Shown: positions 9,397 through 18,456, numbered from the stretch's first letter. The stretch: 64,000 nucleotides of DNA from Brevundimonas variabilis (GCF_014199945.1 NZ_JACHOR010000004.1:124001-188000), one strand, 5' to 3'. Program-made: numbers and translations. The notes: generated by a model not told the origin, from the letters alone.

Positions 9397-9564
9397 AATT
9401 GTGAGCGGTGCCTTCGTCTCTGAACCGGGCAGCGGCTCGTTGTCCCGGGGACCGAAACAATCCGAAACGGGAGTTTCGTTTCGCACTTGCGAGACGTCCG
9501 TTAAGCATCAACGTACCGCCTTTCCGCATTTCTGCGGACTGGCCCAACAACAGCCGGGTGACCC

Positions 9565-10464
9565 TTGCCGCCACGTCACGACCATCGCCAGCGGACGATC
9601 GTCGCACCTGCGATCTGCGCGGGCGTGGGCGTTCATACCGGTCAGCGCGTGCGTCTGGCGATCCGCCCGGCCGGCGAGGGTACGGGCATCGTGTTCGTGC
9701 GCACCGACATCACCGACCGTGACAACCGGATCGTCGTCTCCGGCGAGGCCGTGGTCGACGCCCGTCTGAACACCATGATCGAGAATGCCGCCGGCGTGCG
9801 CCTGTCGACGATCGAGCATCTGATGGCGGCCTTCTGCGCCCTGGGCATTTCCAATGTCGTGGTCGAGGTGGACGGGCCCGAATTGCCGATCCTCGACGGC
9901 TCGGCCCTGCCTTTCGTGCAACTGCTGGACCGGGCCGGTTTCCGGCGCCAGGCCACGCCCGTTCGCTACATCGAGATCCTCGAGCCCATCCATGTGACCG
10001 ACGGCGACAAGCACGCCGCCCTGTATCCCTGCGATCGCTACGAGATGCGCTTCGAGATCGACTTCGCCTCGGCCGTCATCGGCAACCAGGTCGTCGATTT
10101 CGTCGTGGATGAAGAGACCTTCCGCGCCGACATCATGGCTGCCCGGACCTTTGGCTTCGCCCATGAGGTCGAGGCCCTGCGTCAGGCGGGTCTGGCGCGC
10201 GGTGGCTCGCTCGAGAATGCGGTCGTCATCGACGGTGACGACATCCTGAACCCCGGCGGGCTGCGGATGGAACGCGAGTTCGTGCGGCACAAGGCGCTGG
10301 ACGCCATCGGTGACCTGTACGTCCTCGGCGCACCGCTGCTGGGCCGCTACGAAGGCTACAAGGCCGGTCACGCCGTGAACAACGCCCTCGTCCGCGCCAT
10401 GCTGGCGGCGCCCCATGCCTGGCGCGAGGTCGTCCGCGAACCCGAACTGGCCATGGCCGGCTGA
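9565..10464 (+). CDS. lpxC: UDP-3-O-acyl-N-acetylglucosamine deacetylase
   Basis: 299-residue zinc enzyme for the committed step of lipid A synthesis in the cytoplasm. Zinc ligands are in place: H85 in STIEHLMAAF, and H242 and D246 in FVRHKALDAIGDL; the catalytic-type histidine H269 is in GYKAGHAVNN. Length is normal. An in-frame TGA lies two codons before the TTG at 9565, and no ATG precedes the conserved AGVGVHTG motif, so TTG is the likely start. The ftsZ-lpxC neighbourhood is conserved in proteobacteria, but a terminator separates them here. Confidence 0.95.
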   Translation: MPPRHDHRQRTIVAPAICAGVGVHTGQRVRLAIRPAGEGTGIVFVRTDITDRDNRIVVSGEAVVDARLNTMIENAAGVRLSTIEHLMAAFCALGISNVVVEVDGPELPILDGSALPFVQLLDRAGFRRQATPVRYIEILEPIHVTDGDKHAALYPCDRYEMRFEIDFASAVIGNQVVDFVVDEETFRADIMAARTFGFAHEVEALRQAGLARGGSLENAVVIDGDDILNPGGLRMEREFVRHKALDAIGDLYVLGAPLLGRYEGYKAGHAVNNALVRAMLAAPHAWREVVREPELAMAG

Positions 10465-10989
10465 TCAGCCGCCGGGCGGTCCCTTCGACGGATCGAAATT
10501 CGCGGCGACCGGATCGATCTGGATGTTGGCCCCATGCGCCAGCCTCAGGCCGTCCGGCGTTCGTCGGAACACCAGCGTCATCCGGTCATCCGTCGCGGGA
10601 ATGACCGCCCCGTCCGGCGCCGTGAACGCCCCCACGGACCATCGCACGACGGCCAGAACCACGTCCGGTCCGACCGGTCGCAGGCTTTCGATCCCGCGCA
10701 GGGTAAACGGCACGCCCTTGAACATGGTGCCCAGATAGACGTCATGGGCCGCCACGACCGCCGGCTTGCCGCGCCAGTGCATGCCGACGATGTTGACCCA
10801 TTCGAGGTCGTCCGTCGCCATCCGGTACATCCGTCCGCCGTCCCCGGCTGCCCAGCCGGCGGCGTAATCCTCGAGCCATCCCGCAATGGCGGTCCGGTCG
10901 TCTGGGGCGAGGGAAGTCTGGCCGAGGGCGGGAACAGCGGTCATCAGCGGGGCTCCGGCAGCAAGGGTCATCAGGGTTCGGCGGTTCAT
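10465..10989 (-). CDS. Exported SnoaL-like (DUF4440-type) protein
   Basis: 174 residues with a signal peptide (MNRRTLMTLAAGAPLMTAVPALGQ), so probably periplasmic. The mature part resembles the SgcJ/EcaC/SnoaL-like NTF2 fold: a helix with DYAAGWAAGDGGRMYRMATDDLEWVNIVG, then GVPFTLRGIESLRPVGPDVVLAVVRW and DRMTLVFRRTPDGLRLAHGANI. These small proteins bind or isomerise diverse ligands; the ligand here is unknown. It shares only a convergent boundary with lpxC, its stop abutting the lpxC stop. The AraC regulator upstream on the same strand, 50 bp away, may be co-transcribed with it. Confidence 0.8.
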   Translation of the reverse strand: MNRRTLMTLAAGAPLMTAVPALGQTSLAPDDRTAIAGWLEDYAAGWAAGDGGRMYRMATDDLEWVNIVGMHWRGKPAVVAAHDVYLGTMFKGVPFTLRGIESLRPVGPDVVLAVVRWSVGAFTAPDGAVIPATDDRMTLVFRRTPDGLRLAHGANIQIDPVAANFDPSKGPPGG

Positions 10990-11039
10990 CAGGTCCTCCA
11001 GGGTTCGTCGCGACGATGCCGCGGGGAGGGCCGGGCGCG

Positions 11040-11846
11040 CTAGGAAGGATCGGACATCGGCTGGCCCTCCGGGATCAGGCTGGACGGGGGCAACCCGGTA
11101 AAGGCATGGGCGTCGCGCAGCAGATGGGCCTGGTCGAAATAGCCATGGCGATGCGCCAGGTCGGTCCAGCTCAGCGAAGGGTCCTTGCGGCGTGCCTCCA
11201 GCACGGCATCGAACCGCACCGTGCGAGCATAGAGTTTGGGACTGAGCCCGACCTGTTCGATGAAGCGACGCTGAAGCTGGCGGGGGGACAGGCCGACCCG
11301 GGCGGCCATCTCGGCCACCCCCGGTGCCCCGCCCGCACGCCGGATCAGCCGCGCCAGACGGTCCACCGGTTCGATCGGCCTGGCCCAGGCCAGCCGGTGC
11401 GCGATCCAGTCGTCGGCGATCCGCACCCGCGCGTCGAAATCCGCGCCCTTGCGCACCCGGGCGACGAGGTCGTCGAGGGGTTTCAGACCCAGGTCCCCGG
11501 TTCCCACGCCCTGATCGACGATCTGGTCCATGCCGAGGCCGAACAGCCGGTGAAAGCCGGTGGGCTGGAACCCGATATGAAAGGTGGCGGCCGGGCCCTT
11601 CATCCATAGTCGCGTGCTCTGGCGGGACGAGGCTCCGACGAGGACGGCGTCAGGCACCGTCGCAAAGGCACCGCCATCGATACTGGCCTGATAGGGCGTG
11701 CCCAGATAGATCTCGAGGAACTGGGCCGGGCGCCCGTGCAGGGACAGCAGGACACCCGCTCCGTTGCCCTGGTCGATCCGTTCGCGATAGCCGCGCACGA
11801 CGGCCGTGATGCCCGGCGAGGGCCGCTGCGCCCGCTGCACGATCAT
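11040..11846 (-). CDS. AraC-family transcriptional regulator
   Basis: 268 residues. The C-terminal 100 residues form two helix-turn-helix motifs of the AraC type: GVAEMAARVGLSPRQLQRRFIEQVGLSPK and DPSLSWTDLAHRHGYFDQAHLLRDAHAFTG. The N-terminal 150 residues resemble the DUF6597 sensing domain of this family (QFLEIYLGTPY, FHIGFQPTGFHRLFG). It lies upstream of the SnoaL-like gene on the same strand with a 50-bp gap and probably controls it or itself. The ligand cannot be read from the sequence. Confidence 0.88.
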   Translation of the reverse strand: MIVQRAQRPSPGITAVVRGYRERIDQGNGAGVLLSLHGRPAQFLEIYLGTPYQASIDGGAFATVPDAVLVGASSRQSTRLWMKGPAATFHIGFQPTGFHRLFGLGMDQIVDQGVGTGDLGLKPLDDLVARVRKGADFDARVRIADDWIAHRLAWARPIEPVDRLARLIRRAGGAPGVAEMAARVGLSPRQLQRRFIEQVGLSPKLYARTVRFDAVLEARRKDPSLSWTDLAHRHGYFDQAHLLRDAHAFTGLPPSSLIPEGQPMSDPS

Positions 11847-11935
11847 CGTCCTGCTGCCCCATGACCCCGTGGTCGGTCCATGCCGCCCCCCGCAGCTCAG
11901 CCGTCGTCGATGCCCAGCCTATCACGCCGCGTAGC

Positions 11936-12703
11936 CTATTTCAGGCTGATCGCGCTCATCAGGCGGCCGAAATCCGGCTCGCCGCGCTGGAAGGCCCGGC
12001 GGTTTGAGAAGAACCGGGCTTCGTCGGCACAGGTGTCGTCGCCGGTCCACGCGGTCTCTCCGACCCCCGCCTGTTCCAGCCGCCACAGGACAAAGCCGGG
12101 CAGGTCGAACTGACGCCTGTCCGCGCTGGCCCCGGGAGCGAAGAACCGGGCGCTGCCGGGATCGTGGTGCTCGAACCGGTCCAGGAAGTCGGCCCCGACC
12201 TCATAGGACGCCGGCGCGATACAGGGGCCGACGACGGCCACCATGCGGCGCGGCCGGGCCCCCAGAGCCTCCATGGCCGTGACCGCGCTGTGGACCACGC
12301 CGCCCAAGGCGCCCTTCCAGCCCGCATGGACGGCTGCGACGACCCCCGCCTCGGCATCGGCCAGCAGGACCGGTGCGCAGTCCGCCGTCAGCACACCGCA
12401 GATGACGCCCGGCACCCGGGTGACCACGGCATCGCCCTCGGGCCGTTCCCCCTGCCAGGGGCCTTCGGCCACGCGCGTGATGGCGGAATGGATCTGGTAG
12501 GCGGTGGCCAGGTCGTCGGGCAGGCCGCCCATGTGCGCGGCAATGCGGCGGCGGTTCTCGCGCACGGCCTCCGGGTCATCGGACGAGCCGATCCCGGTAT
12601 TCAGGCCGGCATACAGGCCCTGCGACACGCCGCCCTCGCGCGTGAAGAAGCCGTGGCGGACCCCGGCCCGGTCCAGCAGGGGGTGGGTGACCGGCGCGAT
12701 CAT
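11936..12703 (-). CDS. pgeF: Purine nucleoside phosphorylase YfiH/PgeF family
   Basis: 255-residue laccase-domain protein (Cu-oxidase_4/YfiH). Conserved metal and active-site motifs: GFFTREGGVSQGLYAGLN near residues 18-35, LTADCAPVLLAD (Cys109) and AVHAGWKG (His126). Members act on adenosine and inosine with broad specificity, or have a role in peptidoglycan editing (PgeF). The ATG overlaps the stop of midA by 4 bp (ATGA), so it is the third gene of an lgt-midA-pgeF operon. This gene order is common in alphaproteobacteria. Confidence 0.93.
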   Translation of the reverse strand: MIAPVTHPLLDRAGVRHGFFTREGGVSQGLYAGLNTGIGSSDDPEAVRENRRRIAAHMGGLPDDLATAYQIHSAITRVAEGPWQGERPEGDAVVTRVPGVICGVLTADCAPVLLADAEAGVVAAVHAGWKGALGGVVHSAVTAMEALGARPRRMVAVVGPCIAPASYEVGADFLDRFEHHDPGSARFFAPGASADRRQFDLPGFVLWRLEQAGVGETAWTGDDTCADEARFFSNRRAFQRGEPDFGRLMSAISLK

Positions 12704-13773
12704 CGCTCGAACCCCGGGACCGACAGGCTGCGGGGCGAGAAGATCGCGGCGGCCTTGAACAGGGTCCCCATCTGGGTGTCTCCGATCAGCCGCTCCAGCT
12801 GCCGGGCGATGACCGGCGCGGCCTCGGGTCGGCCCGACATCAGCCGCTGCGCGCGCGTCTCGATCCCCAGGGCCCGCAACAGGTCGCCCTGGCCCCGACA
12901 GCCCGTGACATCGGCACCGGCCTGCAGGGCGGCTTCCAGCACGGCCGGGAAGTCGGCCCACTGGGTCAGGTCGGCCCGGCCCGGGTCGGCCAGGGGATCG
13001 ACCTTCTGGTGACGCTTCAGGGCCTGAAGGGTGTCGCCGGGCCCCGCCCGGTCACGGCCATAGTCGATCAGCAGCGCCGCGCCCGAGGCCGCACCGACCA
13101 GCCGTCCCAGGTCGCGCCCGAACGCCGCCTGCTGGTCGGCGATCTCGACCACCTGTCCGGGTTCGACCTCGAAGGCCGGACGGGTGAACCCGCCGGTGAT
13201 GCCGACCAGTCCGAAGATCAGGCCGTCGCCATCATCCACGCCGATCCGCCGCTCGGCCCAGCCATCGTCCGTCTTCACGAACTGGCGCGCCGGCAGGCAG
13301 TCCAGCACCTCATTGGCGATCAGGATGACGGGGGCGTCTGTCTCGATCGCCTCCAGCGACCGGACCCAGCGCGGGGCGACATCGGCATCGGCCAGCCGCC
13401 GCTCCTGCACCGTCCGCAGCGGCCCGCTGGGCTCGATCAGCACCAGATCGCAGGCCTCGAGGAAGCCCGGCATGACCCGCGCCGCGCGCAGGGCGTCGTC
13501 CATCAGGGTCCCGTCGCCGGGCCCGACCTCGACCAGCCGGAACCGCTCGGGGGCCCCCAGGCGGGTCCAGGTCTCGACCGCCCACAGGCCGATCAGTTCG
13601 CCGAACATCTGGCTGACCAGCGGTGCCGTGATGAAATCGCCACCCTCGCCGAGCGCCGGTCGCGTGGCGTAATAGCCGTCCTGCGGGTCGTGCAGGCAGC
13701 GTGTCACATAGTCCGCGACCGTCATCGGTCCCGTGAGGACGATCTCGCGGGCGATGCGGCTCTTCAGCGTCAC
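12700..13773 (-). CDS. MidA-family SAM-dependent methyltransferase
   Basis: 357-residue protein of the DUF185/MidA (NDUFAF7-like) family, which methylates an arginine of a complex I subunit in eukaryotes; bacterial targets are less clear. Motifs: DPQDGYYATRPALGEGGDFITAPLVSQMFGELIG, the SAM-binding VEVGPGDGTLM, and later LLIDYGRDR. The start is GTG at 13771-13773, overlapping the lgt stop by 4 bp (GTGA); the frame continues upstream but only inside lgt. The stop overlaps pgeF by 4 bp. Translational coupling in this three-gene operon is likely. Confidence 0.93.
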   Translation of the reverse strand: MTLKSRIAREIVLTGPMTVADYVTRCLHDPQDGYYATRPALGEGGDFITAPLVSQMFGELIGLWAVETWTRLGAPERFRLVEVGPGDGTLMDDALRAARVMPGFLEACDLVLIEPSGPLRTVQERRLADADVAPRWVRSLEAIETDAPVILIANEVLDCLPARQFVKTDDGWAERRIGVDDGDGLIFGLVGITGGFTRPAFEVEPGQVVEIADQQAAFGRDLGRLVGAASGAALLIDYGRDRAGPGDTLQALKRHQKVDPLADPGRADLTQWADFPAVLEAALQAGADVTGCRGQGDLLRALGIETRAQRLMSGRPEAAPVIARQLERLIGDTQMGTLFKAAAIFSPRSLSVPGFER

Positions 13774-14672
13774 GCTGGCCGGGCCCCGGCCTCCGGCTCG
13801 GCCGGAGCGGCGACCACCGGCGTCTTGAGCGCCCGGACGATCAGCCACAGGCCGACCAGCACCATCGGGATCGACAGATACATCCCCATCGTCAGGCCCA
13901 GCGGCAGACTTTCCAGTCCGGCATCCGGCTGTCGGGTGTTCTCCAGCAGGGCCCGTGCCGTGCCATAGCCGGCGAGGAACAGCCCCATGATGAAGCCCGG
14001 CCGCTTCAGCATGCGGAATTTCCATATGGCGAGGGTCAGCACCAGGAACAGGGCCAGACCCTCCAGCCCCGCCTCGTACAACTGGCTGGGGTGACGCGGG
14101 ATGTCGCCGGCGGGGCAGAATCCATAGGTCGACAGGATCCGGTCGTTGCAGAAGCGGATCGCCCACGGGACGTCGGTCGCACGGCCCCAGAGCTCGCCAT
14201 TGATGAAATTGGCCATCCGCCCGAAGAACAGGCCGATCGGCACGACCGGCGCGATCAGGTCACCGAGGCTGAGCAGGTTCAGCCGATGTTTCAGCCCATA
14301 GATGGTCAGGCCGATCACGACGCCCAGGAAACCGCCATGGAAGGACATCCCGCCGGTCCAGAGCTGGAACAGCTCCAGCCGCTCGCCCCAGCCATTGCCG
14401 GTGAACAGCTGGCCATAGAGGTCGGGCCGATAGAACAGCGCATAGCCCAGGCGTCCGCCCAGAATGATGCCGACGGTGACCCAGAGGACCAGGTCGTCCA
14501 GCTGCAGCGCCGTGACCGGGGGGCGGCGGGGGCTCCACACCGACTCCTGCTTGATCAGCCGGGCGGCGTACCACCAGCCCAGCACGATCCCCAGCACATA
14601 GGCCAGGGCGTACCAGCGCAGCGGCAGGGGACCGATGTTGAAGATGACCGGGTCGAACTCGGGGAAGATCAC
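13770..14672 (-). CDS. lgt: Prolipoprotein diacylglyceryl transferase
   Basis: 300-residue inner-membrane enzyme that attaches diacylglycerol to the lipobox cysteine of prelipoproteins. About seven hydrophobic segments are visible. The Lgt signature is present as GRMANFINGELWGRATDVPWAIRF, and the later HPSQLYEAGLEG motif is also typical. Several proteins in this window carry lipoboxes and would be substrates. It is the first gene of lgt-midA-pgeF. The divergent region to the ubiK-like gene (180 bp) holds a CtrA-like box and a GANTC site nearer to that gene. Confidence 0.96.
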   Translation of the reverse strand: MIFPEFDPVIFNIGPLPLRWYALAYVLGIVLGWWYAARLIKQESVWSPRRPPVTALQLDDLVLWVTVGIILGGRLGYALFYRPDLYGQLFTGNGWGERLELFQLWTGGMSFHGGFLGVVIGLTIYGLKHRLNLLSLGDLIAPVVPIGLFFGRMANFINGELWGRATDVPWAIRFCNDRILSTYGFCPAGDIPRHPSQLYEAGLEGLALFLVLTLAIWKFRMLKRPGFIMGLFLAGYGTARALLENTRQPDAGLESLPLGLTMGMYLSIPMVLVGLWLIVRALKTPVVAAPAEPEAGARPA

Positions 14673-14814
14673 GCGCGCGTCGCTCCGGTGGCTGCAGGCC
14701 TGCCCTTTAGCAAGGACGATGCCGGGCGTCGCCCCTGCACCGGCGCAAAGCCGTCATTTTGACGCACGAAGCGGCTTAGACGACACCGTGTAAAGGTTTC
14801 GTTCACCGTATCGC

Positions 14815-14842
14815 GTAACCTTCGTTTAACCAGCTTTGAGTC
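14815..14842 (+). promoter_or_regulatory. CtrA-like box and GANTC before ubiK-like gene
   Basis: GTAA-CCTTCGT-TTAACC at 14815-14831 matches 7 of 8 tetrad bases of the CtrA consensus with correct spacing. GAGTC (a GANTC site) lies at 14838-14842. The box is centred 30 bp before the ATG at 14853. The match is seen; regulation is inferred. Confidence 0.45.
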
Positions 14843-14852
14843 GGAGACCGAC

Positions 14853-15140
14853 ATGCAGACCCGCAACCCGATCATGGACGAGTTCGCCAAATTGACGACC
14901 GGGGCCATGGGCCTGGCCCAGGCGGCCGGCGAGGAAGCCAAGGCGGCGCTCCGGGCCCAGACCGACCGCGTCGCTGCGGAGATGGATCTGGTCCGTCGCG
15001 ACGAATTCGATGCCCTGAAGGCCGAGGTCGCCGCCCTGCGGGACCAGCTGACGGTCCTGAATGCGGCCTTTGCGGCCACGAAGTCCCCGAAAAAGGGAAC
15101 GTCCACAGGTGGAACTCCCGCCGGGGACGCAGCCGGTTGA
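14853..15140 (+). CDS. UbiK-family accessory factor
   Basis: 95-residue protein of the BMFP/UbiK (YqiC) family. The N-terminal MQTRNPIMDEFAKLTTGAMGLAQ and the coiled-coil MDLVRRDEFDALKAEVAALRDQL are the family pattern. In E. coli UbiK helps ubiquinone synthesis by binding the Ubi complex; members form trimers with amphipathic N-terminal helices. The tail is low complexity (Gly, Thr, Ala). GGAG lies 7 bp before the ATG. A CtrA-type box and GANTC site just upstream are unexpected for a ubiquinone factor. Confidence 0.8.
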   Translation: MQTRNPIMDEFAKLTTGAMGLAQAAGEEAKAALRAQTDRVAAEMDLVRRDEFDALKAEVAALRDQLTVLNAAFAATKSPKKGTSTGGTPAGDAAG

Positions 15141-15207
15141 GCCGAATCTGCGAACACGCCTACCGTCCCGATCTGGGGCATGAGTCGCGCCCGAAGAGAG
15201 CCTGTTG

Positions 15208-15711
15208 ATGGACGCTGCCGAACCGCATGAAGTCGACGTGCCCTACGATCCCCTGGATGTCGTCGAGCACGTTCTGAATGCCGAGAACCTGCCCTTCGAC
15301 CGTACGGACGATGGCGACCTCGCCTTCGCCCTGGCGGGCGACTGGAAGGACTACGAGCTGTGGTTCGCCTGGCGGCCCGAGGGCGACTGCCTTCAGCTGT
15401 GCTGTGCACTGGACCTGAGGGCCTCGCGGGCCCGCCGGGGTGCGGCCTATGAACTGGTCTCGATGGTCAACCAGCGCACCTGGATGGGCCATTTCGAGGT
15501 CTGGTCCGAGGATGGCGAGATCGTCTTCCGCCACTCCCTGGCCCTGCCGCATGGCGAGCGTCCGACCCTGGCCCAGGCGGCGTCGATGATCGACGCGGCT
15601 GTCGAGGCGGCGGATCGCTACTATCCGGCCTTCGACTTCATGATCCGCGGGTCCAAGAAGCCTCAGGACGCGATCGACGCCTGTCTGTTCGACACCGTCG
15701 GCACGGCCTGA
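15208..15711 (+). CDS. YbjN domain-containing protein
   Basis: 167 residues, cytoplasmic, matching the YbjN/DUF1790 family of bacterial proteins seen in alphaproteobacteria (DPLDVVEHVLNAENLPFDR, then GDWKDYELWFAW, and a C-terminal helix IDAAVEAADRYYPAFDFMI). The fold resembles type III secretion chaperones; in E. coli YbjN affects motility and stress traits, but the molecular role is unknown. ATG 15208 is preferred over the preceding TTG. proC follows after 34 bp on the same strand, an order frequently seen in alphaproteobacteria. Confidence 0.85.
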   Translation: MDAAEPHEVDVPYDPLDVVEHVLNAENLPFDRTDDGDLAFALAGDWKDYELWFAWRPEGDCLQLCCALDLRASRARRGAAYELVSMVNQRTWMGHFEVWSEDGEIVFRHSLALPHGERPTLAQAASMIDAAVEAADRYYPAFDFMIRGSKKPQDAIDACLFDTVGTA

Positions 15712-15745
15712 TCCTTCGGTTCCGCCAGCGCGGGGAACGGACATC

Positions 15746-16543
15746 ATGCGCCAAGGGCCCGTTGTCCTGCTGGGGTGCGGCCGACTGGGATCGGCCATGG
15801 TCGAAGGCTGGCTCCTGACCGGGTCGGTCGATCCAGCCGAGCTGATCATCCTGACGCCCTCGACCAAGCCCGCGGCCGAACGCGCACGTGTGCTCGGTGC
15901 CCGGATCAATCCCCCGGCTGACGAACTGGCCGGTGCCCGTTGCCTGGTGCTGGCCGTGAAACCGGCGATGTGGCGGGCGGCTTCGGAGCCGGTCGTGGGC
16001 GCGCTGGCAAAGGATACAGCAATCGTATCGGTCATGGCCGGGGTCCGCGCCGGGGATCTTTCGGCGGGCTTTCAGGGTCGACCGATCGCTCGCGTCATGC
16101 CGACCACGGCTGTGGCCTGGGGGCAGGGGGTGGCTGCCATCCATGCCGAGGACCCGCAGGCCCGGACCCTGGCGCATGGCCTGTTCCAGCCCCTGGCCGA
16201 TATCGTCGATCTGGACGACGAGGACCTGATGGACGCAGCGACCGCCGTAGCAGGCTCAGGCCCGGCCTATCTGCATGCCTTCACCCAGGCCCTGGCAAAG
16301 GCGGCGCAGGACGTCGGCCTGCCGCCCGAGACGGCGCTGACGCTCGCGCGCGGCGCGGCAAGGTCGGCCGCCGCCTCGGCCCGGGGCGAAGGGACGCTGG
16401 AATCACTGATCGGACAGGTGGCCTCGCCCGGCGGCACGACGGAGGCAGGGCTGAAGGCCCTGAATGCCGGGGGACAGCTGGATCGCGCCGTCGCCGACGC
16501 CGTCAGGGCCGCCCTGAACCGCGCGCGCGACCTCAGCGCGTGA
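15746..16543 (+). CDS. proC: Pyrroline-5-carboxylate reductase
   Basis: 265-residue NAD(P)H-dependent enzyme for the last step of proline synthesis. The Rossmann motif is at the start (VLLGCGRLGSAMVEGW), VLAVKPAMW follows, and the C-terminal P5CR signature (ATAVAGSGPAYLHAF and GQVASPGGTTEAGLKAL) is complete. Length is normal. It follows the YbjN gene by 34 bp. The 3' end overlaps the convergent exported-protein gene by 11 bp. Confidence 0.96.
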   Translation: MRQGPVVLLGCGRLGSAMVEGWLLTGSVDPAELIILTPSTKPAAERARVLGARINPPADELAGARCLVLAVKPAMWRAASEPVVGALAKDTAIVSVMAGVRAGDLSAGFQGRPIARVMPTTAVAWGQGVAAIHAEDPQARTLAHGLFQPLADIVDLDDEDLMDAATAVAGSGPAYLHAFTQALAKAAQDVGLPPETALTLARGAARSAAASARGEGTLESLIGQVASPGGTTEAGLKALNAGGQLDRAVADAVRAALNRARDLSA

Positions 16544-17048
16544 CGTAGCGACCCGCCGCCAGGTTCCGGGCCAGCCGGTCATAGGCGCGCTCGGCGTCAT
16601 GCCAGGTCGAATAGCCGAAGACGTCGGCGATGCTGGTCGAGTAGCGATCGAATTTCACCGGCAAGGTCTGGCCCTGCGCGGTGATGACCTCGCCCTCGAT
16701 CGTCGCCCCGCCGATGGAGAGGCTGTCGATCAGCGACAGGCCCGGCCGGTCGATGGCTTGCTGGAACGTGGGGCGATTGGGCTTGAGGTCCGTCAGCACC
16801 AGATTGATGGTCGCACCCTGCAGCGCTCCGCGGCTGGCGAGGGTCTGCTGGACGGTCTCGGTCAGTTCGGCGACCTGAAGGGCGACCTCGCGCTGGCCGA
16901 GCTTTTCAGACTCTTCCTGAAGGTCTTCGCCCAGGGTGACGTTGACGGTCGGGGCCCCGGTTGGCTGGGCCCCGGTCGGCTGGGCGATGGCGATCGAGCC
17001 AAGGGCCAGCGAGGCGGCGAGCGGGGCGATGAAGGCGAAGCGGCGCAT
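16533..17048 (-). CDS. Exported hypothetical protein
   Basis: 171 residues with a clear signal peptide (MRRFAFIAPLAASLALGSIAIA), so periplasmic or outer-membrane associated. The mature N-terminus carries a short duplicated QPTGA. The rest is a mixed alpha/beta region (NVTLGEDLQEESEKLGQREVAL; IDSLSIGGATIEGEVITAQGQTLPVKFDRYSTSIADVF) ending in a helix (WHDAERAYDRLARNLAAG). The surface-like pattern suggests a small conserved envelope protein. I do not recognise the family. It overlaps the end of proC on the opposite strand. Confidence 0.75.
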   Translation of the reverse strand: MRRFAFIAPLAASLALGSIAIAQPTGAQPTGAPTVNVTLGEDLQEESEKLGQREVALQVAELTETVQQTLASRGALQGATINLVLTDLKPNRPTFQQAIDRPGLSLIDSLSIGGATIEGEVITAQGQTLPVKFDRYSTSIADVFGYSTWHDAERAYDRLARNLAAGRYVTR

Positions 17049-17111
17049 GGTGAAATCTCCGATGTCCCTGTCGAACAGGAATATGCGCCTTCTCCAGCGC
17101 TTTCGCCAGTG

Positions 17112-18455
17112 TCAGCCGGGCAGCCGGACGATGGCCTTCAGCCCGCCCAGATCGCTGCGGTCCAGGGTGATGTCGCCGCCATGTCCGCGCACCACGTCCC
17201 GCGCGATGGCCATGCCCAGGCCGACGCCCTTGCGGTTCTGGTTCCGGCTTTCGTCCAGCCGCGAAAAGGGCAGGAAGGCCTCGTCATGCATCGCCTCGGG
17301 GATGCCGGGGCCGTCATCCTCGATGGTGATCTCGATCCCGCCCGAGGTCAGGGGCCGGGCGGACAGCCGGACATGCTCGCCATGGGCCGCAGCATTGCCG
17401 GACAGGTTCATCAGGGCCCGCCGGATCGCCATCGGCCGCAGGGATGCGGTCAGTCCGGGCGGCGCGATGACCTCGACCTCTGCGCCCGCGCGTCGCCCGT
17501 CCTCGCCCACGGCAATCAGCAGGGGGGCGATCTCGATCGACTGGGGCGCCTCGCCCGCCTCGCCCTTCGCGAAGGCGAGGTATTCGTCGATCATGTGCTC
17601 CATCTCGTCGAGGTCGCCCTGCATGGCCGAGGCGCGCTTGAACTTGGGCGCCAGGGCCAGTTCGAGGCGCAGCCGGGTCAGCGGCGTCCTCAGGTCATGG
17701 CTGACCGAGGCCAGAAGCGCCGTCCGCTGTTCGATGTGGCGCTGGATCCGGTCGCGCATGGCGAGGAAGGCGGTTGCCGCCTGACGCACCTCGCGGGCTC
17801 CGTGCGGCTTGAAGCGCGGGGACAGCTCCCCGCGCCCGAACGCCTCGGCCGCCTCGGCCAGCCGCTCGATGGCGCGGACCTGGTTGCGGATGAACAGGAT
17901 CGCAACCGACATCAGCAGGACCGTGGCCAGCATCAGCCACAGCACGAAGATATGGGCCTGGGTCGCCACGGCCCGCTCACGCGGGGCGATGACCCTCAGG
18001 ACGCCGCCGGGCTGCTGCACCTGGATGTCGACATAGGCGGGATAGCGGGTCGTCGAGAACCAGAAGGGCTGGTCCAGCCGGCCCGCCAGCGCGGCCTCCA
18101 GCGTCCGGTCCACCACACCGACCGGACCGCGCTCCTGTTCCGCGGGCAGGGTGTAGCCGGGGCGGAAGGCGATCGACAGCTGGACCGACCGTTCGGCCCG
18201 GTCGGCGATCACGGCCAGGTTCTGCTCTGAGGGATCGTCCTGATAGGTCTCCACCGCCCAGGCGACGTCGCCGGCCAGTCCCTCGGACAGCCGCGCCGTC
18301 ACCGTCTGCCAGTGCATGTCGAAGAAGGCCCAGGTCACCGCCCCCTGCATGACCATGACCGGGATGACGATGATCAGCAGCGACCGACCCCACAGCGAGG
18401 TCGGCAGCCGCCGCTTCAGCAACCGCCCCAGCACCGAAAGCGGAACCAGCCTCAC
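17112..18455 (-). CDS. Sensor histidine kinase (EnvZ-like)
   Basis: 447-residue inner-membrane kinase. TM1 (SLLIIVIPVMVMQGAVTWAFF), a periplasmic loop of about 130 residues, TM2 (FVLWLMLATVLLMSVAILFI), a HAMP linker, the H-box SHDLRTPLTRLRLEL, then ATPase boxes NLSGNAAAHG, DDGPGIP and GVGLGMAIARDVV. It probably phosphorylates the OmpR-type regulator encoded just upstream. The start is taken as GTG at 18453-18455 (VRLVPLSVLGRLLKRR); the frame stays open upstream but runs through palindromic repeats and the regulator gene. The 172-bp gap to the regulator is filled by REP-like repeats. Confidence 0.92.
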   Translation of the reverse strand: MRLVPLSVLGRLLKRRLPTSLWGRSLLIIVIPVMVMQGAVTWAFFDMHWQTVTARLSEGLAGDVAWAVETYQDDPSEQNLAVIADRAERSVQLSIAFRPGYTLPAEQERGPVGVVDRTLEAALAGRLDQPFWFSTTRYPAYVDIQVQQPGGVLRVIAPRERAVATQAHIFVLWLMLATVLLMSVAILFIRNQVRAIERLAEAAEAFGRGELSPRFKPHGAREVRQAATAFLAMRDRIQRHIEQRTALLASVSHDLRTPLTRLRLELALAPKFKRASAMQGDLDEMEHMIDEYLAFAKGEAGEAPQSIEIAPLLIAVGEDGRRAGAEVEVIAPPGLTASLRPMAIRRALMNLSGNAAAHGEHVRLSARPLTSGGIEITIEDDGPGIPEAMHDEAFLPFSRLDESRNQNRKGVGLGMAIARDVVRGHGGDITLDRSDLGGLKAIVRLPG

Positions 18456-18456
18456 A

